Shown piece by piece: positions 32,956 to 47,600 of a DNA stretch of 64,000 nt (the first letter of the stretch is position 1; every line of letters starts with the position of its first letter). Made by a program: the position numbers and the translations under genes. The notes below the pieces were generated by a model. It worked only from the letters and a program-made list of their open reading frames with translations. It had not been told where the DNA came from and did not search any database. Source of the stretch: Anodontia alba (Eukaryota > Mollusca > Bivalvia > Lucinida > Lucinidae). Location of the stretch: assembly GCA_964016985.1 (NCBI GenBank), contig OZ024831.1, positions 28,500,633 to 28,564,632 on the forward strand, given 5' to 3'.

Positions 32956-33649
32956 ACACTTTAATAGAGTTATTAAAAAAGTATATTAAAATTATTCATT
33001 GTGCAGAGCCCCTATAGGGTGATATGGCATTGAAGAATAGCTGTTGCACAGCTCAACAAGATTATGCCTGTCACCTTCTCCTTCCCCTGTCCCCTCAAAA
33101 CAGTGGTTGGGGCATACTCTTAATATTTTCGGTCTACATCAGCTCAATAGGAGACAAACATTTAACACCCTCAAACAAGTGACAAACTTATTTCAGACCC
33201 TCAAAGAATACCAAGCAAAATTATGCACCCTTCCATTCTATAGACACACAAAATATGCAGACGCTGTTTTGACCCCGTAAAATACAAAGAAATCCTTAAC
33301 AGAAATTACTAAACGGTCAAAATACTATTGTTTTTAAGTAAATGTTTTTTTTCTTTACTTTCCTTGTGTAGTTTGTTGTTCAGTTATACAAATTTGTCAT
33401 GTTATAAAAATAAATAACAGTGTGCTCATTCTTTTTTTATATGTGTGTGTAGGTGTAGCTGGAAGTCTTTCTTTTTATACATGTGTGTGTAGGTGTAGCT
33501 GGAAGGGAATTCTCCTCTGGTATTCTGTGACTCCAGTTTTTCCTGTTGGAACAAGCCTAGAACAGAGTTGCAGCACCACCAGCCTCTAACCCATGAGTTT
33601 TGTTCTAGATACCATCAACAAGAAGATTATTATTATTATTGCATCAAAG

Positions 33650-33847
33650 ACTGTCTTGTGGGTACTCACTGGAATTGCCTCAGGCAGTTCAACTGGGTTT
33701 TCGCAGAATATATTTTGGTCATGTCACCATGAAAATAGGTTTTGAGTACGCATTTGAAGCACATTGGCAAGGCAATACCAATGAGTACCCACAACATATT
33801 TTTTGGAGAAATGATGAAATATTTATCTGGACTTGTCTAGAGCTGTG
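33650..33847. repeat. Family A hairpin, diverged, 24 bp before BBX exon 1
   Basis: cttgtgggtactcactggaa and aatgagtacccacaacatat arms; right end ttatctggacttgtctagag. The end lies against the polypyrimidine/acceptor zone of the first coding exon. Confidence 0.65.
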
Positions 33848-33877
33848 GTACAATATATATGTATTTTTAGACTCATC

Positions 33878-34072
33878 ATGGAGGGTGAGGGTGAGAAGAG
33901 AGATGTGAGGAGACCGATGAATGCATTCCTGATATTCTGTAAGCGTCACAGAAGTATGGTGCGCGAGAAAAATCCTGACCTGGACAACAGAAGTGTGACA
34001 CGTATTCTAGGTGATCTGTGGGCTAACTTGAAGGAGGTAGAAAAATCTGTTTACACTGATTTGGCCAAACAG
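33878..34072 (+). CDS. BBX: BBX exon 1 (first coding): N-terminal two thirds of the HMG box
   Basis: Acceptor tatttttag at 33870, then 7 bases and ATG GAG GGT. The start is chosen because it is the only ATG before the HMG box in the spliced exon. Encodes MEGEGEKRDV then RRPMNAFLIFCKRHRSMVRE and on to YTDLAKQ (65 aa), phase 0, donor gttagt. Confidence 0.93.
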
Positions 34073-37000
34073 GTTAGTTAATTAACTGTTGTTCCAAGTT
34101 ATAGCTTTAGATAAGATGCCTTTTGTAGGCAAATAGCATTGATGTTTTTCTTAGTTCCCTGTGAAAACAGACAATGTAGGTTTTTTTCACATACAGTAAT
34201 AACCCCTGACATACCGCAATAACCCTAAGTATTGAGACAGACAGGCCTGAGCACACAGTATAGATCCAGTTCAGACACCGCAGAATGTGACGTCTGATCA
34301 GGGTCTGCACTGTTTGCCACTCATCCAGCAATATTTTAGAAACATCAACAGGTAGTGGAACAGACTTTCACAAATCATTTAGAACAAGTATGGTAAGGAG
34401 TTAAGATGTCCCAATTTTTAGGAAAATATTTGTCTGGCTCCTTCTCTAGAGAATATGGAAGGTAAACAATCTTATCAAAATACATATTCATACAAAATGA
34501 TAAGTTTTTGCAGCTCTATTGCTCTGCTGTAGCAGGCAACATTCTAATTGATTCATGTTCTGATCCTTGTAAACCCTTCTATCCCAGAGTGTCTGAAGTG
34601 GACTCTCCCATCCTTGAATTTGGACATGTCTTGTGATGCAAAAATGGTTTTCAGTCTAAAATCAACAACAGGGTCCAGTTGTTCAAAGCTAACGATGTCG
34701 TTAGTTAACGATTCGTTAAAATTTACATCGAGTGGTACGCAGATATGCTGAAATTTTTTGCTGAAAAAATGTGAGTAGCTTTTGGAGTGCAAAAGCTACT
34801 CACATTTTTTCAGCAAAAAATATCAGAATATTGTGTATTGAATCCGCTAAAACGGTTAACGAAATGACCCTTAAAGAGCTCGTTAAGCTAACGACGCTTT
34901 GAACAACTGGGCCCAGAATGGCAAACAGTGTGGATCATGATGAGACAGCTCATACTGACCTGTCTCACTCTCATCTGAATCTACTGTTTGCACAGGTATC
35001 TGTTTTGGTCTACCAGGCTGAAAGGGTTAAGTAAATTTATGAATGGTCAGTTTCTTCCAAGATACTAATTATGTCAGCTTCTGGAACCATTATTAACCTT
35101 GCCTTGCTGAATAAATTAAGATGCCACGCCCACTTCAACTTTTTATAGTAATAATATATTTATTCCTTATTGAGTTCCTTTACTACACAATGGACTTTAT
35201 TGGAAATCATGTTGAATTGTTGATTTTATAATGATAGATATTGAGACAGGTAATACAATTAAGCCAGGTTTGCATTAGGGCCCTCTCCTGAGACCCACAC
35301 TTCTTTGTTCTAAAAACAAAGTTATTTTTATAGTTGCTGGGCCTTGTGCAAATAACATGCAAAGTTTGAAGGAAGTCATAGCTACAGATAAGAGGGGGTA
35401 TCCACATAATATTTTTCTTATGTCTCAATGAAAACATATGTTGTAGGTACTCATTAGAAGTGCCTCGGCAAGGCGCTTCTAATGAGTACCCACAACATAT
35501 GTTTTTATTGAGAAATAAGAAAGATATCAGTAGTTTTTGGATGAAAAAAAGTTCCTTATCTATTGCTATGGGAAGTCCATGCATGGGCAGATTTGGAGCT
35601 CCCCCTTTGATAACAAAGTCGACAAATGTCAGGAGCCTTTCCACTTCCTCCAGTTTGAGCTACAGCTTGTGTTCAAAACCTAGTAGTATGTGTGTCTGTG
35701 CTTTAGTTTGTACATCCAATATTACCAGTGTAAGGGTTATGTCAGGCACATTGTCGTTAAAGAAATGATGAATAAAAATATTGTTTTCATTCCTAAATGT
35801 AGTGCACTGGGCCATTTAGTTGGAGCTGTGCATTGCACCATATTTAGAAAGACACCTTTGAAAACACACTGAGAAAATATTTAGACCCAAAGAGTAGTTT
35901 CAGGGCCTGCATTGTGTAGCCATTCGGACACATTACCTAGTAGTGAAATAAGTCAGTTTAGGCCTAAATTCCACCCCACCCCAAAGCCTGGATCTCTGCT
36001 TTGCACTTTCTCCATGACTCCAGATAAGGCACCTTTTTAACCCTTGCCTGGCTGAATAAATTAAGATGCCACGCCCACTTCTAATTTGCAGCCAGTCAGA
36101 TTATTTAATACAGGTTTTTGATAGAAATTCACATATTTAATGACACAATGCAGAGCCAGATCAGTTGGCTTCTTCAGAAGCCAACTGATCTGGATCTATA
36201 CTGTTTGCCAAGACAGGGCATGTGGTGTTCAGCAAGAGAAGGGTTAACAGCCAAACATAAACATTATTGATATTGATATTATTTCTCTGCGAAAACATGT
36301 TATGGGTACTCATTTGAAGCTACTCACAACATATAGCTCCAGATAAGAGGTGCATCCACATAATATTTTTCTTATTTCTTCATAAAAATATAAGTTACAT
36401 ATGTACTGGTTAGAAATGGACCAATAAGAAAAGTATCTAAAGTGCCTTATCTGGAACTGTGCAACATGTTTTTGTGGAGAAATAAAGAGAAATATTTATA
36501 TAGATAGCCTTGCTTATCTGGGGCTATGCACATGTATTTTGTAATCTACTTCAGTACAAAGATGCCTTCATGAAAGCCAATCCAGATTATAAGTGGCACA
36601 ACCCTGATAAATCGCCACCCAGTCAGAAGTTGATTGCACCCAAACCAACAAACATGAAATTATTGAGGACTGACATGGACTTGTTGCCAGAAGGTTCTAT
36701 CATGCCAGGAAAGTTGGCAGGTAAGTTTTAGTCCTTTATCCATTTCATTTACAACTTTACCAGTGGTGTTGGAAACTGTCCAGAATTTCACAGTCGATCA
36801 TCGATTTTGTAAAACCGACTGATCATCGATTAATAATCGACTTGTAGAAAATACATTCATTCTTAATTTAACACTCGTCCAGATACTTATTAATTGCTCC
36901 AGATCAATAAGAGGAGTGTCCAGATAATATTTTTCTTATTTCTCCATGAAAACATATGTTGTGGGTACTCATTTGAAGCACATCTGCAATGTGCTTCTGA

Positions 37001-38657
37001 TGAGTACCCACAACATATATTTTCATGGAGAAATAAAAAAATATCAGTACTTTTTGGTTGACTGTTTAAGGCTATTTTATCATATTTTTTTTTTTCACTT
37101 TTATTGACCACAAATCTATAATGACCCAAGTAGACAGCTTTTAATTTCATTTCTTTATAACTTGCCTATAAGAAGAAAACAAGAGGTAGAGGAATGGACT
37201 TTTTCAATTTTTAGGACAGGGTATGGTAAGTACAGTAGATAAAGTGTCGCAATACTTAAAGGGGAACGCAATATAAGTTGTATGTATATCTTGGAGTAAA
37301 AGGCTTAACAAGCCATTTATTTTGGTGCAAAAGTTTTCAGAGTCAGCCAAGTAATAAGGAAGTTATGGTGGTTTGAATATATTTAAAATGGCTGTCATGG
37401 ATGCCGCCATATTGTATGCTTTGTGACGTCACAAAGCCCAAATTTAATATGCAAAACCAAATTATAAAGGGTTTTTAAGAATAATTTTGCTACAGATTTT
37501 TTATAATCTTTTAATTCTAGTGACAAGCAATCATTTCCCCTAAAATAAACCAACTTTATTAGAATAACTACCTTTAGGAAATGAATTTTAATTTTTATGA
37601 AACCTCATTAAATATTCAAAATGGCGGTGCCCATTCCACCAATGTTCAAATATTCAATTGTTTATAACTTACTTAATTTCTCACCGATTTTGATCAAATT
37701 TGTGTCAAAATTCATTGTTTGTAAAGTTCTTTACTTTAAAGCAAACTACCTTTTAAGGTTGCATTCCCCTTTAAGATAAATACCATATACATGTATGTGT
37801 TGGTGGAAAACCAGAAAAATAATAATTAAATGACACCTGTTATCTAGAGCATTGTAAAATTTTCAGATGAGAAGTGTGTGATATTTTATCCCTCCGCTTA
37901 AAGACTGGTTTTCCATCCATTCATCCATCTTCAATATTTGTGTCAACCTTTTCATTCGTACATTTCTTCTAAATATGGACTGAAACAATGCAGTATCATG
38001 ACCTGTTTTTCATGGTCTAATGCCATTGCCATTTTATGTCAGTCCTAGCGTTTAAGATCATTTCTTTGATCAAATTCTTTATACTCACAGATTAGGATGG
38101 AGCATACAAACATCGCAAACAAATTTGATTATGGCGGCTAGCACATATAGATCATCTAAAATACATGAGGATGACAAACTGGGCCCAGTTGTTCAAAGCG
38201 TCGTTAGCTTAACGAGCTCATTAAGGGTCATTTCGTTAACTGTTTTAAGGTATTCAATATACAATATTCTGATATTTTTTGCTGAAAAAATGTGAGTAGC
38301 TTTTGCACTGCAAAAGCTACTCACATTTTTTCAGCAAAAAATGTCAGCATATTTGCGTATCACTCGATGTAAATTTTAACGAATCGTTAACTAACGACGT
38401 CGTTAGCTTTGAACAACTGGGCCCTGATAAACTGTAATACCTGCAATCAGCTGACATGGCTGATGTCAATTGTGTTTTCTCCCTAATATGGGCTCAAGCA
38501 TCACAGTGTTATTTTAGGACTCTAACCTGTATTTTATAGACAAATGATTAGTCTTCCTTTTGGATTCTATTTCTAGGTATTTTACATCAACCCTGGCATT
38601 TAAACCTTAGCCTTGGTAAAATTTTCAGCAGATTACATACTGAAATATTTTCCTTAT

Positions 38658-38692
<35 letters not shown>

Positions 38693-41600
38693 TCAAGAAT
38701 ACATGATTTGACATCTATGCAAATTGACTCCAATAGGATAAAAATATTGTTAACTTGTTGTCTGCTAAATTAGCCCAGAGAGTGGTAACGGTTAACAACT
38801 GAGTTTCACAACAACTGAACTCCAAACAAAGCCTTATTGCACAATCGATCAAGAAATGCATAGCTTTTGGTTCAGTGAAAATAGACATGTTCCTTATTTC
38901 TTCATAAAAATACAGTCAACTCTCGTTATCTCGAATTCCAAGGGACACTTAAACACTTCGAGATATCCGTACCTCGACATATCAGAGTTGAGAGAGAGGA
39001 AAACAATAAACTGAACAACCACATTTAACAAATGAATATGTAATTTGACCCCTGAAGTTAGAAATATATATATAAAATAATGTGGAAAAGAGGAGAAATT
39101 GTTCCTTAGGAGCAATTTCTCCTCTTTTCCACATTATTTTGTTGCCTATTGTCATAGTTTCATGTTAAAACAGGGACCAGATTTTCACTTCGAGATAAAC
39201 GGTAATTCGAAAGAAGTGAGTTCGAGATAACGAGGTTCGACTGTACATGTATTTGATGTGGGTAATCATTAGAATTGTCTCACTGAGGTATTTCTAATGA
39301 GTATCCACTGCATATTCTTTAACCCTTAAAGTGCCAGTCACTACTGCAACAGGCAACATTTTTATTTTGAATTGTTTTGAATTATCTGTCTATTGGTTGA
39401 TTCATATGAAATGTTGTCTTATTGTCTCTGAAAAATAGTTTAAAAGTAGGACATCAATGGCTATAAATTTGTTTGCTACTTTAACGCTAAGCGCTCTGGG
39501 TAAAATTTTCAGCAGACAGCATTTTGAAATAATTTCTTGTTTTTTCCAGAAAGGAGGATTTGACATCTCATGCAAATTATCTCCATTGGAGACAATTTGC
39601 ATAAAATTTCTAATCCTGTTTTCTGGGAAAAATCAGAAAAAATATTACAATCAGTATGCCGTCTGCGGACAGTTTTATCCAGGGTGGTAAGCATTAAGGG
39701 TTAACTAAAAGTTTAAGTTGTTGTTATTAAATCTTTATTTTACATTGCAGACCCTAGTAACATGGGAGGATTGAGTATGCTTATATTAGCAGGACAACAC
39801 AATGTGGTGGCCAGGCAAACTGATTACCAGCTTAAACTTCCTGAAAATAGAGAACCATCTGCTGGTACCAAAATACCTGATACACAGGCTACAGCAGGCC
39901 AAGAACCAGTCCCAGAGACTAAAATAACTGACAGTCAAAAAGCTGTTGAGGATGCAATAAACAGAAGATTATGTGAATCTCTGAAGTATGGAGAGAAATT
40001 TGTGGATCAGGGACAGAAGCACATTCAGCCAAAGGTCAAGGTCACAACAGAGCAAAATGTTCAAAATTTGGGCCCAAGCAATGTAGATATGCCAAGCAGT
40101 GGAAATAATTTCCGGGATGAACCAAGTCTCGAATGGACACAACCTATTCTTGATCAGAGAAGATTGATTAATCAAGATGCAGAGACAGCTGACAAAGCAA
40201 CAGCAGATAAAGTTGATACTACTTGGAAATTGGCTGGAAAAGACTTGGATGATTCTGGTGGTGATAAGACAAAGTCCAAAAACACAGCTTTATTGCAGTT
40301 GGCTGAGGTAGGTAGACCAAATTTACCCTGAATAATCATAAAGACCCTGAGCAAATAATGGTAATCCAGATCAAATTCTTCCTAAAAGTGCAGTTTGAAT
40401 TATTTTGAATTATTTGCCATTCATCAGACACTTTTTCAAAAAGGTATTCAGGGTTCTACCAACCGTATCAAGTAAAAATGTGTTTTCAAGCATATATATG
40501 CAAAATCATGCAGTTTCAGGGCATTTACTATCCATTGAAATGTTCTGTGATCCAATGATTAAGTACCAGTATACAGCGGATTCCTCCGGTGGCTGACTTG
40601 GATGTGCGTCTGACTGGTGATCAGGAGGTTGCGGGTTCGACCCCCACCGGGTCGGCAACATTCTTTTGTGGAGATTGATCATGAAATATTTTCTATGATC
40701 ATTCTCTCCCTTCTGCTGATTCAAGAAGGACAGTTGTCAGTTCCTGGTGAAAGCATTACACAATACTAGTTAACCGCTTAGAGAACTAAGCCTATCCAGT
40801 AAAAGTGTAGTTAGGTTAATTGACCATGCTGGACATGACCCCATTGGGTTGATTGGGCCGTAATACCTCAACACACTCAAACAGGGGTCCTCATTAGACT
40901 TATGGTGGGTGGTTGGGTGGTGCGAAGGTGTCATGTATCTTTTGTCACCCGGGGTGTCCAGCTGATATTGGCTTATAGTTGGGCAAGGCCTGCTATCCTT
41001 GTAGCAGGTAAGGGTAGGGAGGTGATGTTTTTATTTCTTCTGTTTCTTCACTTTCATTCCTGTTTCTCTTTCTTCCCTGTCCCTCCCTTTCATCTCTTCT
41101 GCTATCTCTTCTGTCTATTTTCTCCCTTTCTCTGGGAGACGACACAAAATGACCCACAAGGGTTGACGTGTCGTTAAACCCCAACTCAATCAATCAAAAT
41201 CATTAGACTTATGTGGCTGCTTAGACTGATCTGGACATTGGCTGTTTGTATGTGTCCAGAAGTCGTTTTAGATTCACACAGCCCAATTATTACTGTAGGA
41301 TCATTCATTCACATGTAAAATGTTATGTACAGTCTATTCTGGGTTGTAAACAATGCACATGGTCATTTTTTATTCAGTCCACAATGGGCGTCTAGATATT
41401 ATGCTAAGAAGCTTGACTGTATATTCATGCTGTTGTATTCTATGTCTTCATTAGTTTGTGAAAAACTGTGTTTTAAATAATCAGCAGTAAATGGTATGGT
41501 CTTACAGTAATACTTGCATTGGTGCAAAATAGTTACCAGTATTAATACTAATCTGTTGAAATAAATTGTGGATGAAGAACGATCTGTGTGCAAAAAATGC

Positions 41601-44600
41601 AACCAGAGTTAGTGTATAATGTGCAGGCTTTTAAAAAAAGCTATCATGCACTTCAACGCTGTAAATATTTTCTTCTCCACAAAAACATGAAAGCCTTCAT
41701 GTATTGGGCACAGAATATGGCCCTTTTCTTTTGCTGCCTTTGGTTTCCCTGAAAGGTACCCATTCACTGCTGGGTGATCAGAGAGAAATTTTTCTGTTTT
41801 GGTCTGAACCAGGATTCAACCCACAACCACCAGTACTGCTGACAAATGCTCTTAACCACTAAGCTATGGTGGCTTATAGCTCCAAGTAAATTAGGCTTTT
41901 TGTGATGGCTCAATCAGATGCATGTTCAATGCCCGCTGGGACCCAGCAACATTTTTTTTTTCCAAGGAGATTGTCGTTTTCTCCCTTCCACTGATTCAAA
42001 AAGGGCAATTGTCAGTTTCTGGCAAAAAAAAAAATTGCACTTAAAATATTCAGCTTCAGAAAACAAGCATCTTGGTGCAAATTTGATAAAAAATGGTTAA
42101 GAAATAAGGAAGATCTTGTAATATACCACATATTTTATATGATGATAATTTATATAAAGGTGAGAATTGGTGCCACCATTTTGAATGTTGACTTAGAAGT
42201 AGGATATTTGATTTTGTTTTAGGCACAAATTAAAGTCATCTATAGAAAGGAATATGCTGTTTATGTGAGCTAGTTGATCATTTGTATGCAAACAAACAGA
42301 TTTACAAGGATATAACAACATAATATTGTTTCTGATGTGATTTAATATTTGTATATTTAATTAGAGGATTATGATGTCACTAACTCACAAAAATGGCAGC
42401 CTCCATGACAGCATTTTCTAGACAGTGAAAGCCGAATAAATTTCTTAACCGATTTTCATAATTTTTTCACCAAAATGTTTAGCTTAACAGGCTCTTTATG
42501 TTCTGTTACACTTATTATTTGCTGTGTGTTTCCCTTAAGTTCATTGCTTCTCTGTTTCAGATGTGCAGCAATGCACTCGGTCACAAAAAGCCACCATTAC
42601 AGCCATTTTCTCGTCAGGAGATAAAAAATGGTGCAAGAACTATGGAAGAAACAACAAAACCTAGTGTTCCCGTGTACAAAGGAATTCTTGCAGAAGCTCT
42701 GCTCGACACTTGCAGCAAGGGAAATTATCCAAATGTGATAAAGGGAGGCCATATCAGAGTGAAATCTGAAAGCGCTTCAGTTGGTAATGAACTTGGAACA
42801 ACAAAGTCTGAAACTGATGCTGTTGGAAATATGGTTAAATTAAATAATGCAAAAAATGCAGAAATATTGAGTAATGAAAATGATTTTTTGAAAACCTCTG
42901 TCTCAGAAAAGAGTGAAATTTCACGGATCTTAGTAGCAGATGTTAAAAAGGAAGACAAAAACGAGGAAGAGGAATCAGCAATGGTGACCTGTGGTAAAAT
43001 GGTTGTTAATCACATAATTGATAAATTATATTTCTCTGATTTGGCAACAGCAGCTAGGAGAGCTGCATGTGATAAACAGGAAAATGGTGAACTGCAGTCT
43101 GAAATTCCTAAGCCTGCTGATAAAACAGAGGTGTCTGTGAAGCTACCTGAAACTATAGTCTCTTCTAAATCTCAAGAAAACACCGGTAAGACTGGTGCTA
43201 CAGAGAAACAAAGATCTAACAGTGAATCAAGTGGCATAAGCAATAGAATAGGTGCTAAAAATAATGGTGCAGAAAATAATTTTGATGAGCATGATGGAGG
43301 AAAAGGTCAGGGGCAACAAACAAAACCTGTAGCTGCTCAGAACAAAGCAGATAAGTATGTGAGCAAGTCGCTTAAAGATAAAATTCTGAGCAGAGTGCTG
43401 AAAGAAAAAAGTATGGAGGACTCAGAGGGTAAACAAGATCTTAAAAATGAAGTCTTAGAAAATAAAGACATTAACAAGGAAGTCTCAGAGAATAAAGACA
43501 CAAAAAGTGAAATAGCAGTGAATAAAAACATTAAGAATGAAATCACAGAAAATAACGATGTTAAAAAAGAAAAAGCAGTTTCACCAGAATTCAAGACTGA
43601 CACAAAAATGTCCACAAATGACTCACAAGTTGTAAATCGCAAAAGAACTATTTCACAGAACTCGTCAAATTCTGGTATGGAGGATATTGAAGGTGATGAG
43701 AAGGATGATTTTCATCCTGTGAGGAAATCGAAAAGACGCAATCGTGGACAGAGATACCAGGAACTTATTAATGAGGGAATTATACAACCTTCGAAAGAGA
43801 GAATGGCAGCTATTATGCATGATAGCAAAAATGACAGGTGATATTTTCCGTCCTTGTATATTTATTTTGACTTCCTGTATTTTCTCTTTTAACCCTTGTC
43901 CTGCTGAGCCCGGATATACCCTGCCTTTGCAAACAGTGTAGATCCAGATCAGTTGGCTTCTAAGAAGCCAGCTGATCTGGATCTACACTGTTTGCCATTC
44001 AGTATGGGAATTTATATCAACAATTTGGATCAAGTAATCTGATTGGCTAAAAATTTCAAAAGGGCATGGTATCTTAATTTATTCAGCAGGACAAGGGTTA
44101 ACATAGCTACTGATAAGAGGTAGATATTTTTCATAGCCCCAGATAAGGCATTTATTTTGCAACCAAAAATTGCTGATATTTTTCTTTTTGCTCCATGAAA
44201 ACATATGTTGTGGTACTCATTAGAGAATACCCACAACATATGTTTTCGTGGAGATATAAAAAAGATATTTTGTGGATACCCCTCTTATCTGGAGCTATGA
44301 TATTTTTTTTTAATTCTTCACAAAAAAAGATATTTAGTGGGTATTCCTTAGAAATGCCTCACATTCTGATGATTATACCTGTCACACAGGTCATTTCATG
44401 ACAAATAATTATTTTACTTACAATTAGGTAGTTTCTATTTAACAATCTGTGATACGCTACCTTAAAGTGTAAAGTGAAAGTAACCTTCATCTACATAAGG
44501 GAAACCCGGGATTCCTCTATGTAGTATTTTTACTCGCATGTAAATAGCGCAGTCCAATGATAACTTTTCTTACTCTATAATTCTCTCTATTCTTAGTGTG

Positions 44601-47600
44601 TGTGATGTCAGGGTGATTACTAACACAAATAACCAATGCATGTACCTGTTGTTTATGCACCTGTATTTTTATGCGCGCTCTTTACATTCAGCACGAAGAC
44701 AGACATGTATGACAAAGGTGTGTAAAATAATCAATACTGACGGAAGGTAAACAAACAACCCTTATCAACATACCTGGCTGTACAATGAATTCATTCTGTG
44801 AATATCAGTGAAGATATTTAACATGTATTTTCGTGAAGAAAAAAGGGAAAACATCAAAATATGAGCCAGCGCACGACAAAACCAACAAAGTGGCATGTGT
44901 GCCCAGCAGAGACTCAGATCAGCCTGGGGCATCCACCCATTCTGATCAGAGTCTTCGCTGTGTGCTCAGTGGGTAGCTACAGCCCAAGCTTTCTTCATGC
45001 TTCTTATCTGGAGCTATATTGTCTATTCATAAAATAATCAGAATGTAAGCAATCACTGACCGTATTATCATTAAATGAAAGGAGTATTTTAACTTATTTA
45101 AGTATTTTTTTTTAAATGCTGAATTTTAACCTTTAGTACTCTTTAGCCCATTTCTAATTGTTAGCCAATCAGATTACTTACTCCAGATTGTAGATATAAA
45201 TTCAAATACTGAATGACACAGTGCAGATCCAGATCATTTGGCTTATGTTTGAAAAGGCAGGGTATACCGGTATCTGGGTTTTTGAGTTCTGCAGGACAAG
45301 GATTAAGACTTTTTTTATTACTTTGAATAAATCCGCTTGTCTCCTGTTTATTTTTTAGTGAAAATTCTAAGGGGTATCATTAGGAGCCAGGGAACAGGGA
45401 TTTTTTTCCACCTGCTATTTTGTATTTTTCACTAGATAGTCATAGTAATTTCTAATAGAAAATTCTGTTAGCAGACAATAAAGGCCCTAATATACAAACT
45501 CAGCTCTAGATAGTAGATATATGGGATGTCCAGGTAAATCTTTGTCCTATTTCTGCATGAAAACATTTGTTGTGTATACTCATTAGACAGTGCTTGCACT
45601 AACCATCAAAATTTGGAAGTCCCAGGACTTCCTAGCCCCAATATCTGGAAGTCCTGGTGATCAAATTTTTTCACTCACTTTCAGAAATTCAACCTCAGTA
45701 TTCATAAACGCTCACTTATGGAGTAAAACCACCATTCTTAAGCTAAATAACACACAAATTCACTCTAAATTTTTGTTATGAATGACTAAATATCTTTAAA
45801 AGTTGGGAGTCCCAGACTTCCTGGCATTGATTTTTGGAAGTCCCAGGGCAATTTATGGGAGTCTCTGACTCCCAGACTTCCCTTAATGCAAGCACTGATT
45901 AGAAGTACATGTATCTTAGCAAGGCAGTTCAAATGAGCACCTACATGTGTTTTTGTGGAGAATTACAAAAAATATATATTTTTTTATGAAGTTAACTAGA
46001 CTATAGTTATTATTGAGATTATACATATGTATACATGGAGAAAAAAAAATAAAATGTTTGGTGAAAATAGCTAATGTCATTGTTTCAGCGGTGAAGTTGA
46101 GGATTTTCAAAGCATTGATTCCCACATATTGCCAGAGACAGCTATCAGACGAATACGCAAGAGAACCATTTCAGAATCTGATAAAGGCAGACTTATGTCC
46201 CCTGAGGAGGCTAAGCGGTATAAAACTGGGTAAGCATACAAACACCTTTTCTTTACTCATAGCTCCAGATAAGAGAATCAAGTAAATGTTTTTTTCTTAC
46301 ATCTCCGCGAAAACATATGTTTTGGGTACTCATTAGAAGCACCTCAGCAAAGCGCTTGAGGCACTTCTTCTAAATACCCACAACATATGTTTTTGCAGAG
46401 AAATAAGAAAATTATCAGCTTTTTTTGGTTGAAGAACATGCCTTAACTAGAGCTAGGTTTTCCTCACTCTTACCTTTACCACTTGTCATCATCATCATCA
46501 TCATCATCAGACTTTTGATTAATATGCAGGTACAGGGGCAACATCCACATCAGTGGGCCCCCTTCCAGGTAGCTGGCTTGCTGCACGCATGGCAGATCTC
46601 ACACCAGATCTCCAGGTATGTCTATCATGAGGGTTGATAGCTGAGAGCTTCCACTCTCTGCAATCCCTCTTTGTCAGCTGCTTCCATGTCATCTCGGGCC
46701 TCCCAGGCCCATTCTTTCCATCAACCTGTATGTCAAAGGCTGTCTTGACTCAAGGTTGGCAAAATGCCGGCAAATATGAGTATTTTCCATGCCGGTGGTA
46801 TTTACTGGTAAATACCGGCAAATACTGGTAAATGCCGGCAAATACTGGAAATTGGCATTTACCACCCTGGAAGTAAGACAAAACCCTACCCTCAGTATCA
46901 ACCTATGGACAATGTCTGTAATAGGGGCTACATAGTTGACTTAGTATTTACATTATACTGATTGCAGTTTAACTCTGGTTTAAGTTTACTTTAATATTAA
47001 ATTCAGTTAAGTGAAATCTAGAGAAAAAAAAGCCTGTTTCATACCTGCCAAAGTACTCATCAGGTGGCTTGTGGCTACCACTACAGGTTTTTAGCTCGCC
47101 TGTACGAAGTACAAGGAGAGCTATTGTAGTCACCCCGGTCGTCCGCGTTTGCGTTCCCGTTCCCGTCATACTGCGTTAAAGTTTTTCAAATGCTTATATC
47201 TCAACAGTCACTCCTCACAGAGGCATCAAATTTGGAACTTAGGTACCTTGGAGGGTCTTCTGAGATTCCAAGAGAATAAACCCCTGGATTCATGCCCCTG
47301 GGTGGGGCTAGGGGTCAGAATCTAGGACACCTTTGTAATACTGTGTTTAAGTTTTTCAAATTCTTATATCTTGACTTTCACTCCTCATAGAGCATTCATA
47401 TTTAGAATTTGGGTACCTGGAGGAGTCTTCTGAGATTCCAAAAGAACATACCCCTGGGTTCATACCTCAGGGTGGGCCTTGGAGTGGGGCTAGGGGTCAA
47501 AATCTAGGACACATTTGTAAAATCTTATATGCCTACAGGTTATAGACACAACTGGTTATACATCAGCTAACTATGTGACATCGGTTTAAGTGTAAGAGAG

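Larger units (their letters stand above)
20773..33870. other. Intergenic region between the PHM-like gene and BBX
   Basis: No host gene recognised. Contains family C and B hairpins, tandem duplications, an (AG)n tract and the LINE/SINE nest at 28640-31330. Small ORFs such as 27928-28125 and 23308-23562 show no family resemblance. BBX 5' non-coding exons are expected near the right side. Confidence 0.6.
34073..36554. other. BBX intron 1
   Basis: Filled with hairpins: family G 34218-34425, family B 34670-34915, family G 34915-35031, a partial family C at 35093-35150, family A 35377-35570, family C 36037-36247, family A 36280-36531. The only sizeable stretches with no assigned repeat are about 34430-34670 and 35575-36030. 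Confidence 0.8.

Noticed and set aside
33878..36720. SOX or HBP1 identity for the HMG-box gene
   Set aside because: The YKDAFMKANPDYKW end of the box and the GGLSMLILAG and GSRKRKARK motifs downstream are BBX-specific; SOX and HBP1 lack them.
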